A stretch of 52,893 nt of DNA, taken from assembly GCA_947450345.1 (NCBI GenBank), contig CANFVD010000005.1, positions 1 through 52,893 of the forward strand. The letters are read 5' to 3'. Source of the DNA: Actinomycetota bacterium (GTDB taxonomy: Bacteria; Actinomycetota; Actinomycetes; Actinomycetales; Microbacteriaceae). This document shows positions 9,442-18,397 of the stretch, one piece after another; the stretch's first letter is position 1; each line of letters starts with the position of its first letter. The notes under the pieces were generated by a model that saw only the letters and a program-made list of their open reading frames with translations, was not told the DNA's origin and made no database searches. Position numbers and translations under genes: made by a program.

Positions 9442-10588
9442 ATTCGGGGTGCTCCCGCAGCCACGCACCCCACTGGTCAACCGCGGCCGCGTGCTCATCG
9501 GCGGTGGTCGAGAAAATGGTCTCTCCCGTTTCGTAGTTCACGCACACGAAATACAGCCACGGGCCGTCCACAGGATGCAGCGCTGCATCGATGGCCACGT
9601 CACCGGGGTTGGAGATCGGCGCAAAGAGCGGCCCGGGGTGCACATAAGTGTTGTAGGGATTGCTCTCATCGGCGCGCTCCGCAACTGTTGTCTCCACCCG
9701 CTTGACGCCAGCACCGTAGGCAACCGTGGCGTCGGATTCCAGAAGTCCGGTTGGCCAGTAGCTCTCGTCGAGTCGATTCCAGAAGACGCGCGACACCTTG
9801 GGGAAGTCGGGAGCAATGCCGGCCTCCTTCTGGATGAGCGAAGCCATGGTGATGATCTTAAAGCGATCCTCGGGGGCAACACCGGCGTCATCAAGCGCCT
9901 GCATGCACCGGTCAACCATGGTCTGCAGGATGACGCGTGCCGTGGTGCCCGGGGTAAAGGTATATGTGGCCGGAAAAAGGAAGCCCTCGAGTTTCGGCGC
10001 CTCGACGGGTACGCCGAACGACTGCACATCCTCGGCAACCTTCTGAATATCGGCCTCTGCCAACCCCGTTGCCTCAGAAATAATCTGAATGATGCCGGCC
10101 TCAGAGGTGCCCTCGGGAATGGCCACCTTGTCAACCTGGGCGTTCGCCGGATCAAGTAGGGCTTGCAAAGCGGCCGCAGCCGACATTTTCTCCTTGAGCG
10201 TGAACACGCCGGGAACGAACGTGGGGGCAGGTTCGGTCTTCAAGAGAAGTTCGTAGAAGCAGTCGAAGGACGCCGTGACGCCTGCCTTGTATAGATTCGT
10301 GGCGATGTCCTCGCCGATGTCTCCCTCGTTGATGGTGAACGTGACCGAGCCGGTGCCCGAACCCTCGTAGTCAGCGGGCCCGGAATGAATCAGTGAGTCG
10401 AGCACTCCCGTGGCATAGAGTCCGCCACCAACACCGCCGAGCACGACAACCACGCCGACGCTGATCAGGGTGATGAAGAGACCGCGGCGTTTGCCCGAAC
10501 GCGTGCGTCGACCCCCGCCGGATGGTGGCGGACCGGCGTGGGTCGGTTCGTAGGGAACGTAGCCCTGATTTGGCTCGGTGTTAGTCAT
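9431..10588 (-). CDS. mltG: Endolytic murein transglycosylase
   Basis: Cleaves nascent glycan strands at the membrane and so sets peptidoglycan strand ends. 385 aa from ATG 10588; 5 further in-frame codons upstream run deeper into ruvX and seem unneeded. A Pro/Gly-rich cytoplasmic tail (GPPPSGGGRRTRSGKRR) precedes one transmembrane helix (about residues 40-64). A LysM-like region follows, then the YceG catalytic domain. The catalytic Glu is in MASLIQKEAG, and NTYVHPGPLFAPISNPG is the family signature near the C-terminus. Overlaps ruvX by 8 nt. Confidence 0.93.
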   Translation of the reverse strand: MTNTEPNQGYVPYEPTHAGPPPSGGGRRTRSGKRRGLFITLISVGVVVVLGGVGGGLYATGVLDSLIHSGPADYEGSGTGSVTFTINEGDIGEDIATNLYKAGVTASFDCFYELLLKTEPAPTFVPGVFTLKEKMSAAAALQALLDPANAQVDKVAIPEGTSEAGIIQIISEATGLAEADIQKVAEDVQSFGVPVEAPKLEGFLFPATYTFTPGTTARVILQTMVDRCMQALDDAGVAPEDRFKIITMASLIQKEAGIAPDFPKVSRVFWNRLDESYWPTGLLESDATVAYGAGVKRVETTVAERADESNPYNTYVHPGPLFAPISNPGDVAIDAALHPVDGPWLYFVCVNYETGETIFSTTADEHAAAVDQWGAWLREHPEYDQ

Positions 10589-11051
10589 CGAGGGGCTCCA
10601 CAATCTCGTCTAGCGCCCAACCCGCGGGGCGATTTAGCTGGCGTTCGGTGTCGAGAGCCTGCTGCAACAGGGTAACAGCGGCAATCTGGTCAATCACTGA
10701 ACGACCGGCGCGTTGCGATCGGCCCGAAGATCTCAGCGCAGCGTTGGCCGTGTTCGTGGTGAGTCGCTCGTCGATCATGCGCACGGGAACCTCGATACGT
10801 CCAGCGAGTTCGCGAGACAAGCGATGGGCTGCGCGCGTTGACGCCGTCCATTTTCCCGAGAGATTGATTGGCAGCCCCACGATGACACACGAGACATCGT
10901 GGAGGGCGACCAACTCCGCGAGGCGGTCAATCTCTCCCCCGTTGACGGGAACGGTTTCGCTGGGCATAGCGAGGAGGCCGTCACGATCCGACAGTGCCAC
11001 TCCGATACGGGCCTGCCCCGGATCAATGCCGAGCCGAATCCCCTGCTCCAC
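10581..11051 (-). CDS. ruvX: Putative pre-16S rRNA nuclease / Holliday-junction resolvase-like protein
   Basis: YqgF family, RNase H fold, implicated in 16S rRNA 5' maturation. I start at GTG 11051 (MEQGIRLGIDPG, 156 aa), 10 nt after the alaS stop; the open frame reaches back to 11102 inside alaS, which looks like read-back. Motifs are LGIDPGQARIGVALSD with the first catalytic Asp, VGLPINLSGK, and VRMIDERLTT with the second acidic pair. The SD is weak (AGCGG), so translation may be coupled to alaS. The order alaS-ruvX-mltG is standard for actinobacteria. Confidence 0.9.
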   Translation of the reverse strand: MEQGIRLGIDPGQARIGVALSDRDGLLAMPSETVPVNGGEIDRLAELVALHDVSCVIVGLPINLSGKWTASTRAAHRLSRELAGRIEVPVRMIDERLTTNTANAALRSSGRSQRAGRSVIDQIAAVTLLQQALDTERQLNRPAGWALDEIVEPLDD

Positions 11052-11061
11052 AGGAACCGCT

Positions 11062-13719
11062 CTAGTTCTGGACGATGGCCTGGGCAACCGCAGCCAGGGC
11101 ATCGGGTAGTCGCGTCACATCGGAACCACCGGCTTGCGCCATGTCGTCGCGACCGCCGCCACCACCACCGAGAACGCCGGCAGCCACCTTGACGAGCACT
11201 CCGGCCTTGAGACCTGCGTCACGCGCGGACGCCGTGGTGAGAACAATGATGCTCGGCTTTCCGTCAATCACCGAAGCGAGCGAGATCACGCACGAGCGAT
11301 TCTGAACGTTGTCGCGCACGGCAACAGCAAGGTCGCGCAAATCGTCGACGCGGGAAACAGACACCTCCGCAAGAATCGTGGCGACATCACCCGTCTCGTC
11401 GAGTTGGGTAAGTAATCCGGGTACAAGGTCTTTCAGGTTTGCGCTTTCGAAATCGGCGACACGCTTCTGGGCATTCTTGAGCGACGCCGTGAGATCGGCG
11501 ATTCTGGCAACCAAGTCTTCGCGAGGCACCTTGAGTGACGAGGACAGTTCGTGAACGATCGCTCGCTCCGCAGCAAAAGACGTGAACGCTTGATTGCCCA
11601 CAAAAGCTTCGATTCGTCGATTCGACGAGCCGACCGATGCTTCACTCACGATTGAGACGAGTCCGATTTGAGTTGACCGCTCCACGTGCGTGCCGGCGCA
11701 TAGTTCGCGACTCCAGGGGCCGCCGATGTCGACCATGCGAACGGTCTCGCCGTACTTCTCACCAAAGAGCGCCATGGCGCCAAGCTTCTTTGCTTCGTCC
11801 AAGGCCATCTCGCGCGTGACAACCTCGAGATCGTCCTCGATGGCGGCATTCACGATTTCTTCGATGTCGGTGCGTGTGGCCGTGGACAGCGCTTCGTTCC
11901 ACGAGAAGTCGAGGCGCATGTAGCCAGCTTTGTTGTACGAACCACTCTGATTCGCCGTCTCCCCGAGCGTCTGGCGCAGGGCAGCGTGCACGAGGTGCGT
12001 TGCAGAGTGAGCCTGTGCTGCAGCGCGCCGGTAAGCACGATCGACGACCGTCGTGGCCTTATCTCCCACGGCGATTGTGCCCGTGAGGAGAGTAGCCGTG
12101 TGCGAGACCAGGCCCTTGACGGGCTTTTGAACGTCGATCACGTCGGCCTCGAAGGAACCGCCGATGATGCGTCCCGCATCTGAATCTTGGCCACCCGACT
12201 CGGCATAGAGCGAGGTTTCGGCGACGATGATCTCGACGGTGTCCCCCGTCGATGCCGAGGTGACCGACACGCCATCCTTGAGGAGGCCGAGCACCCGCGT
12301 CTCGGTCTCGAGCACGCCGTACCCGGTAAAGACCGTTTCACCGTGGGCCCGGAAGTCGCCGTACACGCTCAGGTCGGCAATTGCGGACTTCTTCGACTTG
12401 GCGTCCGCCTTGGCGCGCGAGCGCTGCTCAGCCATCAGCTTGTCGAATGCACTGCGGTCAACGCTGACGCCGGCCTCTTCGGCCATCTCGAGCGTGAGGT
12501 CAATGGGGAAACCGAACGTGTCGTGCAGAAGGAACGCCGTGCTCCCCGGTAGGCGTGAGGCACCGTTGTCTTTGGCCTCGACCACAGCGAGATCAAGAAT
12601 TGTCGTTCCCGACTCAAGAGTCTTGATGAACGCGGCTTCTTCGCCGTAAGCAATTTGCGAGATTCGCGCGTAGTCTGCCTGAACCTCGGGGTAGGCCGAC
12701 GCCATCGCATCGCGTGAGGCCGTGAAGAGCTCCGGGAAGGCTGGCTCGTCAACGCCGAGAAGGCGCATGGCACGCACACTACGCCGCAACAGGCGGCGCA
12801 AAATGTAGCCGCGACCCTCGTTAGACGCGCTCACACCATCCGACATGAGCATGAGTGCGGATCGAACGTGGTCGGCAACAACGCGTAAACGCACGTCGGC
12901 CTCGCGGTCGACGCCATACGTGATGCCAGCAAGTTCGGCCGCCCGATCGAGCACCGGTCTTACCTGGTCAATCTCGTAGAGGTTTTCGACGCCTTGCTTG
13001 AGAAAAGCGACGCGCTCAAGACCCATACCCGTATCGATGTTCTTGTTGGGCAGCTCGCCCAGAATTTCGAATTCCGTCTTGGACGTGCCCGTGCCGCGCA
13101 GATACTGCATGAACACGAGGTTCCAGATCTCGATGTAGCGATCCTCATCGGCGACAGGGCCACCCTCAATGCCGTACTTGGGTCCACGGTCGAAGTAGAT
13201 CTCGGAACACGGACCGGCCGGTCCGGGCTGACCCGTCGACCAGTAGTTGTCTTCCTTGCCGCGTCGCTGAATGCGGGCATCTGGCAATCCGGCGGTCTTC
13301 TTCCACAACGCGATGGCCTCATCGTCATCTTCGTAGACGGTGACCCACAGGTCTTTTTCGTCGAAGCCCAAACCGCCGTCGCTCTCGGAACTCGTCAAGA
13401 GCTCCCAGGCGAACTCAATGGCCTCTGCCTTGAAGTAGTCGCCAAACGAGAAGTTGCCGTTCATCTGGAAAAATGTGCCGTGACGCGTGGTCTTGCCAAC
13501 CTCCTCGATGTCGAGGGTGCGAATGCACTTCTGCACGCTCGTGGCGCGCGGGTACGGCGGCGGAACGATGCCCGAGAGATACGGAATGAACGGAACCATT
13601 CCGGCAACCGTGAACAACAGGCTGGGGTCGTCGCTGACGAGCGATGCGGACGGCACAACGGTGTGCCCACGCGACCCGAAGTAATCGAGCCACCGTTGAC
13701 GAATATCAGCGGTCTTCAT
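11062..13719 (-). CDS. alaS: Alanine--tRNA ligase
   Basis: Charges tRNA-Ala and edits mischarged Ser/Gly. 885 aa with all domains. The class II catalytic core begins IRQRWLDYFGSRGHTVVPSA, with the conserved FTVAGMVPF. The editing domain has HSATHLVHAALR and CAGTHV as zinc ligands, and the C-Ala domain ends with a Gly-rich GGGGGGRDDMAQAGG. It is the first large gene after the rpsD terminator and probably shares a promoter with the 63-aa gene upstream. Confidence 0.98.
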   Translation of the reverse strand: MKTADIRQRWLDYFGSRGHTVVPSASLVSDDPSLLFTVAGMVPFIPYLSGIVPPPYPRATSVQKCIRTLDIEEVGKTTRHGTFFQMNGNFSFGDYFKAEAIEFAWELLTSSESDGGLGFDEKDLWVTVYEDDDEAIALWKKTAGLPDARIQRRGKEDNYWSTGQPGPAGPCSEIYFDRGPKYGIEGGPVADEDRYIEIWNLVFMQYLRGTGTSKTEFEILGELPNKNIDTGMGLERVAFLKQGVENLYEIDQVRPVLDRAAELAGITYGVDREADVRLRVVADHVRSALMLMSDGVSASNEGRGYILRRLLRRSVRAMRLLGVDEPAFPELFTASRDAMASAYPEVQADYARISQIAYGEEAAFIKTLESGTTILDLAVVEAKDNGASRLPGSTAFLLHDTFGFPIDLTLEMAEEAGVSVDRSAFDKLMAEQRSRAKADAKSKKSAIADLSVYGDFRAHGETVFTGYGVLETETRVLGLLKDGVSVTSASTGDTVEIIVAETSLYAESGGQDSDAGRIIGGSFEADVIDVQKPVKGLVSHTATLLTGTIAVGDKATTVVDRAYRRAAAQAHSATHLVHAALRQTLGETANQSGSYNKAGYMRLDFSWNEALSTATRTDIEEIVNAAIEDDLEVVTREMALDEAKKLGAMALFGEKYGETVRMVDIGGPWSRELCAGTHVERSTQIGLVSIVSEASVGSSNRRIEAFVGNQAFTSFAAERAIVHELSSSLKVPREDLVARIADLTASLKNAQKRVADFESANLKDLVPGLLTQLDETGDVATILAEVSVSRVDDLRDLAVAVRDNVQNRSCVISLASVIDGKPSIIVLTTASARDAGLKAGVLVKVAAGVLGGGGGGRDDMAQAGGSDVTRLPDALAAVAQAIVQN

Positions 13720-13731
13720 GAGGTGGCGGGA

Positions 13732-13923
13732 CTAAGCGCGCGGCGTGCGTGAGCGCAACTGGCTCTCGCGTTCGCGGTAACCCTGCGAGACAGCATCCGA
13801 CAGGTCCTTGGCCGTGGCATCCATTTTGGCGAGGAACGCGCGCCCCTGCTCGCTCTTGCTGACGCGGTGCGCAACCAGAAATCCGAGGCCAACGCCCACG
13901 AGAATGGCGACGATGTACTTCAT
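13732..13923 (-). CDS. Small single-pass membrane protein upstream of alaS
   Basis: 63 aa from ATG 13923 (MKYIVAILVGVGLGFLVAHR). AAGGAG lies 8 nt upstream, which decides this start over an in-frame ATG 13 codons earlier. One N-terminal helix (residues 3-20) is followed by a polar, charged tail (SKSEQGRAFLAKMDATAKDL) that could form an amphipathic helix. Relatives of this genus often have a short membrane protein between rpsD and alaS, sometimes with a DUF948 gene that is absent here. Function unknown. The gap to alaS is 12 nt. Confidence 0.75.
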   Translation of the reverse strand: MKYIVAILVGVGLGFLVAHRVSKSEQGRAFLAKMDATAKDLSDAVSQGYRERESQLRSRTPRA

Positions 13924-13960
13924 CTGACTACTCCTTGACACGACGGATACGAACACATTC

Positions 13961-13966
13961 ATTCTA
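13961..13966 (-). promoter_or_regulatory. Candidate -10 element for the alaS-carA run
   Basis: TAGAAT on the minus strand, just past the rpsD terminator. Transcription would start near 13954, leaving a leader of about 30 nt with an AAGGAG before the 63-aa gene. No clear -35 hexamer is seen at 17 nt, which is common in actinobacteria. Confidence 0.5.
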
Positions 13967-13973
13967 GGGCGAG

Positions 13974-14012
13974 AAAAAACAGTGCGAGGCGCCCGAAAGG
14001 GACGCCCCGCAC
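13974..14012 (-). terminator. Intrinsic terminator of rpsD
   Basis: On the minus strand GTGCGGGGCGTCCC (14012-13999), loop TTTC, then GGGCGCCTCGCAC (13994-13982) form a 13-bp stem with one bulged T, followed by TGTTTTTT. Placed 15 nt after the rpsD stop. The clearest rho-independent terminator in the window; it separates rpsD from the alaS operon. Confidence 0.93.
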
Positions 14013-14027
14013 CGAAAGAGACGAGAA

Positions 14028-14657
14028 CTAGCGGGCTGCGTAGTACTCAACAACCAGCTGGACATCACAGGTCACGGGAACCTCGACGCGCTTGGGGCGA
14101 CGAACGAGGGTGGCGTGCAACTTGTCGATCTCAACGTCGAGGTACGCGGGAACGGGAGGCAGCACGTCAACGTGTCCACCGGCGGCGGCAACCTGGAAAG
14201 GCTCCATGCCCTCCGAGCGCTCCTTGACGTGGATGAGCTGACCGGGCTTGACGCGGAACGACGGGCGGTCAACCAGCTGGCCGTCGACGAGGATGTGGCG
14301 GTGAACCACCATCTGACGTGCCTGAGCGGTGGTACGGGCGATGCCGGCACGAACAATCAGGGCGTCCAGACGCATTTCAAGGAGCTCGACCAAGTTTTCA
14401 CCGGTCAGGCCCTCGGCGCGACGCGCCTCCTGGAAGATACGACGAAGCTGAGCCTCGCGAATGCCGTACTGGGCGCGAAGACGCTGCTTCTCACGCAGAC
14501 GAACGGCGTAGTCAGAATCTGCCTTGCGCTTGGTGCGACCGTGCTCACCGGGAGCGTAGGGGCGCTTCTCGAGATACTTGGCTGCCTTGGGGGTCAGCGG
14601 AATTCCGAGTGCGCGAGACAGACGGGTCTTGCTGCGGGTACGTGACTTTGTAGACAC
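14028..14657 (-). CDS. rpsD: 30S ribosomal protein S4
   Basis: Primary 16S rRNA-binding protein that starts 30S assembly. 209 aa with the S4 N-terminal domain and the S4 RNA-binding fold MRLDALIVRAGIARTTAQAR near residue 96. The zinc-binding cysteines found in some S4 proteins are absent, so this is the zinc-independent form. Start GTG 14657 has GAAAGGA about 5 nt upstream. It is a standalone gene, away from the rpoA cluster, with a long leader and its own terminator, an arrangement that allows S4 autoregulation. Confidence 0.97.
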   Translation of the reverse strand: MSTKSRTRSKTRLSRALGIPLTPKAAKYLEKRPYAPGEHGRTKRKADSDYAVRLREKQRLRAQYGIREAQLRRIFQEARRAEGLTGENLVELLEMRLDALIVRAGIARTTAQARQMVVHRHILVDGQLVDRPSFRVKPGQLIHVKERSEGMEPFQVAAAGGHVDVLPPVPAYLDVEIDKLHATLVRRPKRVEVPVTCDVQLVVEYYAAR

Positions 14658-14830
14658 GATGTCCTTTCAAAAATGTGAACACGATGATTGCGTGGCCACA
14701 ACCACCGAGATGGGTGAGACCACAAGAACAAGAGGTGTGCCATCGGGACCCGGCTACAGGGCTGTCCCGCCAAGTCATCTGCCTGTGTCCGCAGCCGCAC
14801 ATTCACAGGTGATGAGGCATGAAAATCCTA
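14658..14830 (-). promoter_or_regulatory. rpsD promoter candidate and long structured leader
   Basis: The gap between rarA and rpsD. TAGGAT (14830-14825) is a plausible -10 at the very end of the gap, giving a leader of about 160 nt. Within it CGGGAC (14769-14764) pairs with GTCCCG (14749-14744), and a palindromic TGGCCA lies at 14693-14698. Standalone rpsD genes in other bacteria use such leaders for S4 autoregulation; here that is inference. I do not find a tRNA in this stretch. Confidence 0.45.
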
Positions 14831-14846
14831 GCACGAGTGGGCGCGG

Positions 14847-16169
14847 TCACTCCCCGCGAAGAATGCTGCGCAATCGATCGAGACGTTCGGCGATCTCGCG
14901 CTCCTGGCCGTGCGCCGTGGGTCGGTAATATGTTTTTCCGCGCAGCGTCTCGGGCAAGTATTCCTGGGGCACGATTCCCAAGGGGTCATTGTGCGGATAC
15001 GAGTACCCCACACCGTGCCCCAGCCCCTTGGCTCCGGAATAGCTTGCGTCGCGCAAGTGAGTGGGCACAACACCCGACTTGCCGTCGCGAACGTCTCGGA
15101 GGGCTTCATTGATGCCGACGTACGCGGCGTTTGATTTGGGCGATGTCGCGAGAAAGACCGTGGCCTCGGCAAGCGGGATGCGCCCCTCAGGCATGCCGAT
15201 GAGCGCCACGGCCTCGGCAGCGGCAACGGCCAACGGCAGCGCCTGCGGCTGGGCAAGACCAATGTCCTCGGCGGCCGAAATGATCAGGCGGCGGGCTATG
15301 AAGCGTGGGTCCTCTCCCGCCTCAATCATGCGGGCCAAGTAGTGCAATGCGGCATCGACATCCGACCCCCGAATTGACTTGATGAAGGCACTGATCACGT
15401 CGTAGTGCTCGTCACCGTCCCGGTCGTAACGCAGGAGGGCACGGTCCACGGCTTTCGAAATGTCGTCGCCCAGAATTTCGAGTGGAGGGGACGTCTCGCC
15501 AGCACGACCGACCGCAACGGCAGCCGCCGCATCCAGCGCCGTGAGCGCGCGTCGGGCATCACCCGAACTAAACCGCACGAGGGCAGACAGTGCGTCGTCG
15601 GCCAGCGTGAAGTTTGCGGCCAGGCCGTGCGCGGCTTCGAGCGCTGACCGCACAACCGAACTCAGCTCATCATCACTCAGCAACTCAAGCCGCAGCAGCA
15701 GCGATCGCGACAGCAGCGGGGAGATGACACTGAACGAGGGATTCTCGGTTGTCGCGGCAATCAGGGTGACCCAACCGTTTTCCACACCCGGCAAGAGGGC
15801 ATCCTGTTGCGCTTTCGTGAACCGATGAATTTCGTCGAGAAAAAGCAGTGTTGATGTGCCGTAAAGATTTCGGGAATCCTGAGCGGCAGCCATCGCCTCA
15901 CGCACGTCCTTGACACCAGCAGTGATGGCAGACATTTCGACGAAGCGACGGTCGCTTGATGCGGCCACGGCGTAGGCCAATGAGGTCTTACCCGTACCCG
16001 GAGGCCCCCAGAGAATGACCGACGCGCCGCCGGATGATGATTCGGCGAGCTGGCGCAAGGGTGATCCCGCAACTAAGAGAGTTGATTGCCCCACGACATC
16101 GTCAAGCGACCTCGGACGCATGCGCACCGCCAACGGCGCCGTCGCATCACCCAGGAGAGAACCGCTCAC
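14847..16169 (-). CDS. rarA: Replication-associated recombination protein A (AAA+ ATPase)
   Basis: RarA/MgsA, a clamp-loader-like ATPase acting at stalled forks. 440 aa. Walker [10 protein letters not shown] at residues 55-63, Walker [19 protein letters not shown], sensor 1 [10 protein letters not shown], then the C-terminal tetramerisation domain with [21 protein letters not shown]. The GTG start at 16169 is preceded by TATGCT with 6 nt between and no SD, so the mRNA is likely leaderless. Divergent from the cyclophilin gene. Confidence 0.95.
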   Translation of the reverse strand: MSGSLLGDATAPLAVRMRPRSLDDVVGQSTLLVAGSPLRQLAESSSGGASVILWGPPGTGKTSLAYAVAASSDRRFVEMSAITAGVKDVREAMAAAQDSRNLYGTSTLLFLDEIHRFTKAQQDALLPGVENGWVTLIAATTENPSFSVISPLLSRSLLLRLELLSDDELSSVVRSALEAAHGLAANFTLADDALSALVRFSSGDARRALTALDAAAAVAVGRAGETSPPLEILGDDISKAVDRALLRYDRDGDEHYDVISAFIKSIRGSDVDAALHYLARMIEAGEDPRFIARRLIISAAEDIGLAQPQALPLAVAAAEAVALIGMPEGRIPLAEATVFLATSPKSNAAYVGINEALRDVRDGKSGVVPTHLRDASYSGAKGLGHGVGYSYPHNDPLGIVPQEYLPETLRGKTYYRPTAHGQEREIAERLDRLRSILRGE

Positions 16170-16175
16170 GCGCTC

Positions 16176-16181
16176 AGCATA
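16176..16181 (-). promoter_or_regulatory. -10 element of a likely leaderless rarA transcript
   Basis: TATGCT on the minus strand ends 6 nt before the rarA GTG. Transcription starting about 7 nt downstream of the hexamer would begin at the start codon itself. No SD precedes the start. Confidence 0.6.
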
Positions 16182-16269
16182 TTCGCGAATTCATTCCCCG
16201 GGCGTGGGCTAATCTGCTGGAGGGGACTTCACCCCCACCCGATGGGTTAACGACGAGAGAAACGCGAAC

Positions 16270-17037
16270 GTGGCGAAAAACACCAAGACTCAAGACAAGG
16301 CCGAACGCGAGCGTCTGCGCGCCTACCGCGAACGTCAGCAGGCACACGGAGCCCAAGAGGCCCGACGCAAGCGCGACAATCGAATTTGGTTGTCCATCGG
16401 AATCCCCGTGGTCGCGCTCGCCATTGGCGCGCAGGTGCTCTTCACCTTTGTCTCGCCCTACACGCCAAACCCCTCCGCTTCGGGCTCAGTGACCCCACAT
16501 CCCAATCTGCTCCCGGACAAGGCGCTCGCCGAAGATCGCACGTGGACCGGCACTCTTGTCATCAACGGCATCCCCCTCGGCGTCGAACTCGACGGACAGG
16601 CGGCCCCACAGGCAGTGGCCAGCACGATCTCACTCGCGGGAAGCGGTTTTTACGACAACGTAACGTGTCACCGACTGACAACCGAAGGTCTCTTTGTTCT
16701 GCAGTGCGGTGACCCCAATGGCGATGGAACGGGCGGACCGGGATATTCCTACGGACCGGTCGAGAACGATCCCGCAGACGGGATGTACCCCGAGGGCACC
16801 ATTGCCATGGCCCGTCGTGGAGGTGACGGAAACTCAATCGGATCTCAGTTCTTCATCGTCTACAAAGACACCAAACTCCCTGCCGAAGACGGCATTGGCG
16901 GATACTCGGTCATCGGTCGAATCACCAGCGGCCTCAACGAACTGAAGACGGCCGTTATTGATTCGGGGGTTCAGGGCGGCGGTTCCGACGGCAAACCTAA
17001 CGTCGAGACCATCATCGGTTCCTTTACTCTTCAGTAG
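16270..17037 (+). CDS. Membrane-anchored cyclophilin-type peptidyl-prolyl isomerase
   Basis: 255 aa. A highly charged N-terminal tail (residues 1-38, rich in Lys, Arg and Glu) is followed by one transmembrane helix (about 40-60) and an extracytoplasmic cyclophilin domain. Catalytic-domain text includes TCHRLTTEG, LQCGDPNGDGTGGPGY, GTIAMARRGGDGNSIGSQFF and GYSVIGRITSG. It is expected to help secreted proteins fold outside the membrane. Start GTG 16270 follows a weak GAGAG. A TAATCT hexamer at about 16211 may be its -10. This gene often sits next to DUF349 and rel in actinobacteria. Confidence 0.92.
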   Translation: MAKNTKTQDKAERERLRAYRERQQAHGAQEARRKRDNRIWLSIGIPVVALAIGAQVLFTFVSPYTPNPSASGSVTPHPNLLPDKALAEDRTWTGTLVINGIPLGVELDGQAAPQAVASTISLAGSGFYDNVTCHRLTTEGLFVLQCGDPNGDGTGGPGYSYGPVENDPADGMYPEGTIAMARRGGDGNSIGSQFFIVYKDTKLPAEDGIGGYSVIGRITSGLNELKTAVIDSGVQGGGSDGKPNVETIIGSFTLQ

Positions 17038-17092
17038 GCTGAGTCTCTGCCCTAAACTGACGGCGTAATCACCTTTCGCAGGAAGCACACTC

Positions 17093-18313
17093 ATGAGCAC
17101 TCACCCGTTTGGCCGCGTCGACAGCGATGGCAACGTCTTCTGCACGGAAGACGGTGTTGAGCGTCACGTCGGTCAATACGCCGATGTTCCTGCGGATGAA
17201 GCACTTGCTTTTTATGTGCGCAAGTTCGATGACATCAACACCGCCCTGTCGCTCTTCGAGCGTCGGGTCGCGTCCGATGCTGCACACAACGACTTGGCCA
17301 CGTCCCTCGCCAAGATCAGCGACCAGGTCAACGAAGGAGTTGGCGTAGGCGACTTCGCGGCCCTTCGCACACGCATCTCCGCTCTCAACGACGGCATCGC
17401 GAAGAAGGTCGAAGAGCTCAACGAACAGACGGCGGCTGCCCGCGAAGAAGCCATTGCCGCTCGAACGGCTCTCGTCGAGAAGGTGGAAGCGCTCGCCTCG
17501 GGTGACCTGAGCAAGGTCCAGTGGAAGCAGATGACCACCAACGTTGATGCCCTGTTCGCGCAGTGGCAGGAAGCCCAGAAGAAGGATCGCAAGTTCCCCA
17601 AGGCGACGGCCGACGAACTGTGGAAGCGATTCCGCGCCGCGCGCAACACATTGGACCAGGCCCGCCGCAAGTATTTTGCCGAACTTGATCAGTCCACCAA
17701 GGGCGCCAAGGCGGCAAAAGAGGCACTGATTACCAAGGCTGAGGCGCTCATCCCCCAGGGTGCCGCTGGCCTTACCGCCTACCGCGCCCTCCTCGACCAG
17801 TGGAAGCTTGCCCCTCGAGGACCCAAGAAGGTCGACGACGCTCTCTGGAAGCGTTTCAAGGCAGCCGGCGATGCTATTTACGCCGCGAAGAACGAAGAGT
17901 TTGAGCGCGATGAGGCCGAGTATCAGGGCAACCTGGTTATCAAGCTCGAGATCCTCACCGAGGCCGAAGCACTTCTCACGGCCACTGACTATGCTCAGGC
18001 GCGCGCAACCCTCAACGGATTGCAGAAGCGTTGGGATGCTGCCGGAAAGGTGCCCCGCGCCAAGATCCGCGAGGTCGAAGATCGCATGAAAAAGGTCGAG
18101 ACCGCGGTGCGAAAGCTTGAAGAGGCACACTGGGACAAATCAAATCCCGAGAAGCAGGCTCGTTCCGAGGGTCTTGCCGGCCAAATCGAATCCAAGATCG
18201 CCGCTCTCGAGGTTGAGCGGGATGCCGCCCAGGCAGCGGGAGATAGTGTTCGTGCGACGGCAATCGACGAGGACATTGCGGCTCAGCGCTCGTGGCTGGC
18301 TGTCCTCTCCTAA
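17093..18313 (+). CDS. DUF349 domain protein
   Basis: 406 aa, almost wholly helical, with repeated DUF349 units of about 70 residues built around W-x-x-F pairs: DALFAQWQEAQKKDRKFPKA, ELWKRFRAARNTLDQARRKY, LLDQWKLAPRGPKKVDDALW and KRWDAAGKVPRAKIREVEDR. A C-terminal coiled coil (KNPEK-like region to EDIAAQRSWLAVL) ends the protein. The function is unknown; no signal peptide. Start ATG 17093 has AGGAAG 7 nt upstream. TAAACT at 17053-17058 is a plausible -10. Likely cytoplasmic; RNA or ribosome interaction has been suggested for relatives but nothing here proves it. Confidence 0.9.
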   Translation: MSTHPFGRVDSDGNVFCTEDGVERHVGQYADVPADEALAFYVRKFDDINTALSLFERRVASDAAHNDLATSLAKISDQVNEGVGVGDFAALRTRISALNDGIAKKVEELNEQTAAAREEAIAARTALVEKVEALASGDLSKVQWKQMTTNVDALFAQWQEAQKKDRKFPKATADELWKRFRAARNTLDQARRKYFAELDQSTKGAKAAKEALITKAEALIPQGAAGLTAYRALLDQWKLAPRGPKKVDDALWKRFKAAGDAIYAAKNEEFERDEAEYQGNLVIKLEILTEAEALLTATDYAQARATLNGLQKRWDAAGKVPRAKIREVEDRMKKVETAVRKLEEAHWDKSNPEKQARSEGLAGQIESKIAALEVERDAAQAAGDSVRATAIDEDIAAQRSWLAVLS

Positions 18314-18397
18314 CCGACACACATCACTCGCTGACCTCTCTTCCACAGATTGTGCGGATTTTCGCATGACGTCGCGTGCCACTGAGACTCTTGGTGC

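Noticed and set aside
14740-14800. Possible extra tRNA or small RNA in the rarA-rpsD gap
   Set aside because: Short stems are present but no cloverleaf or T-loop consensus can be built.
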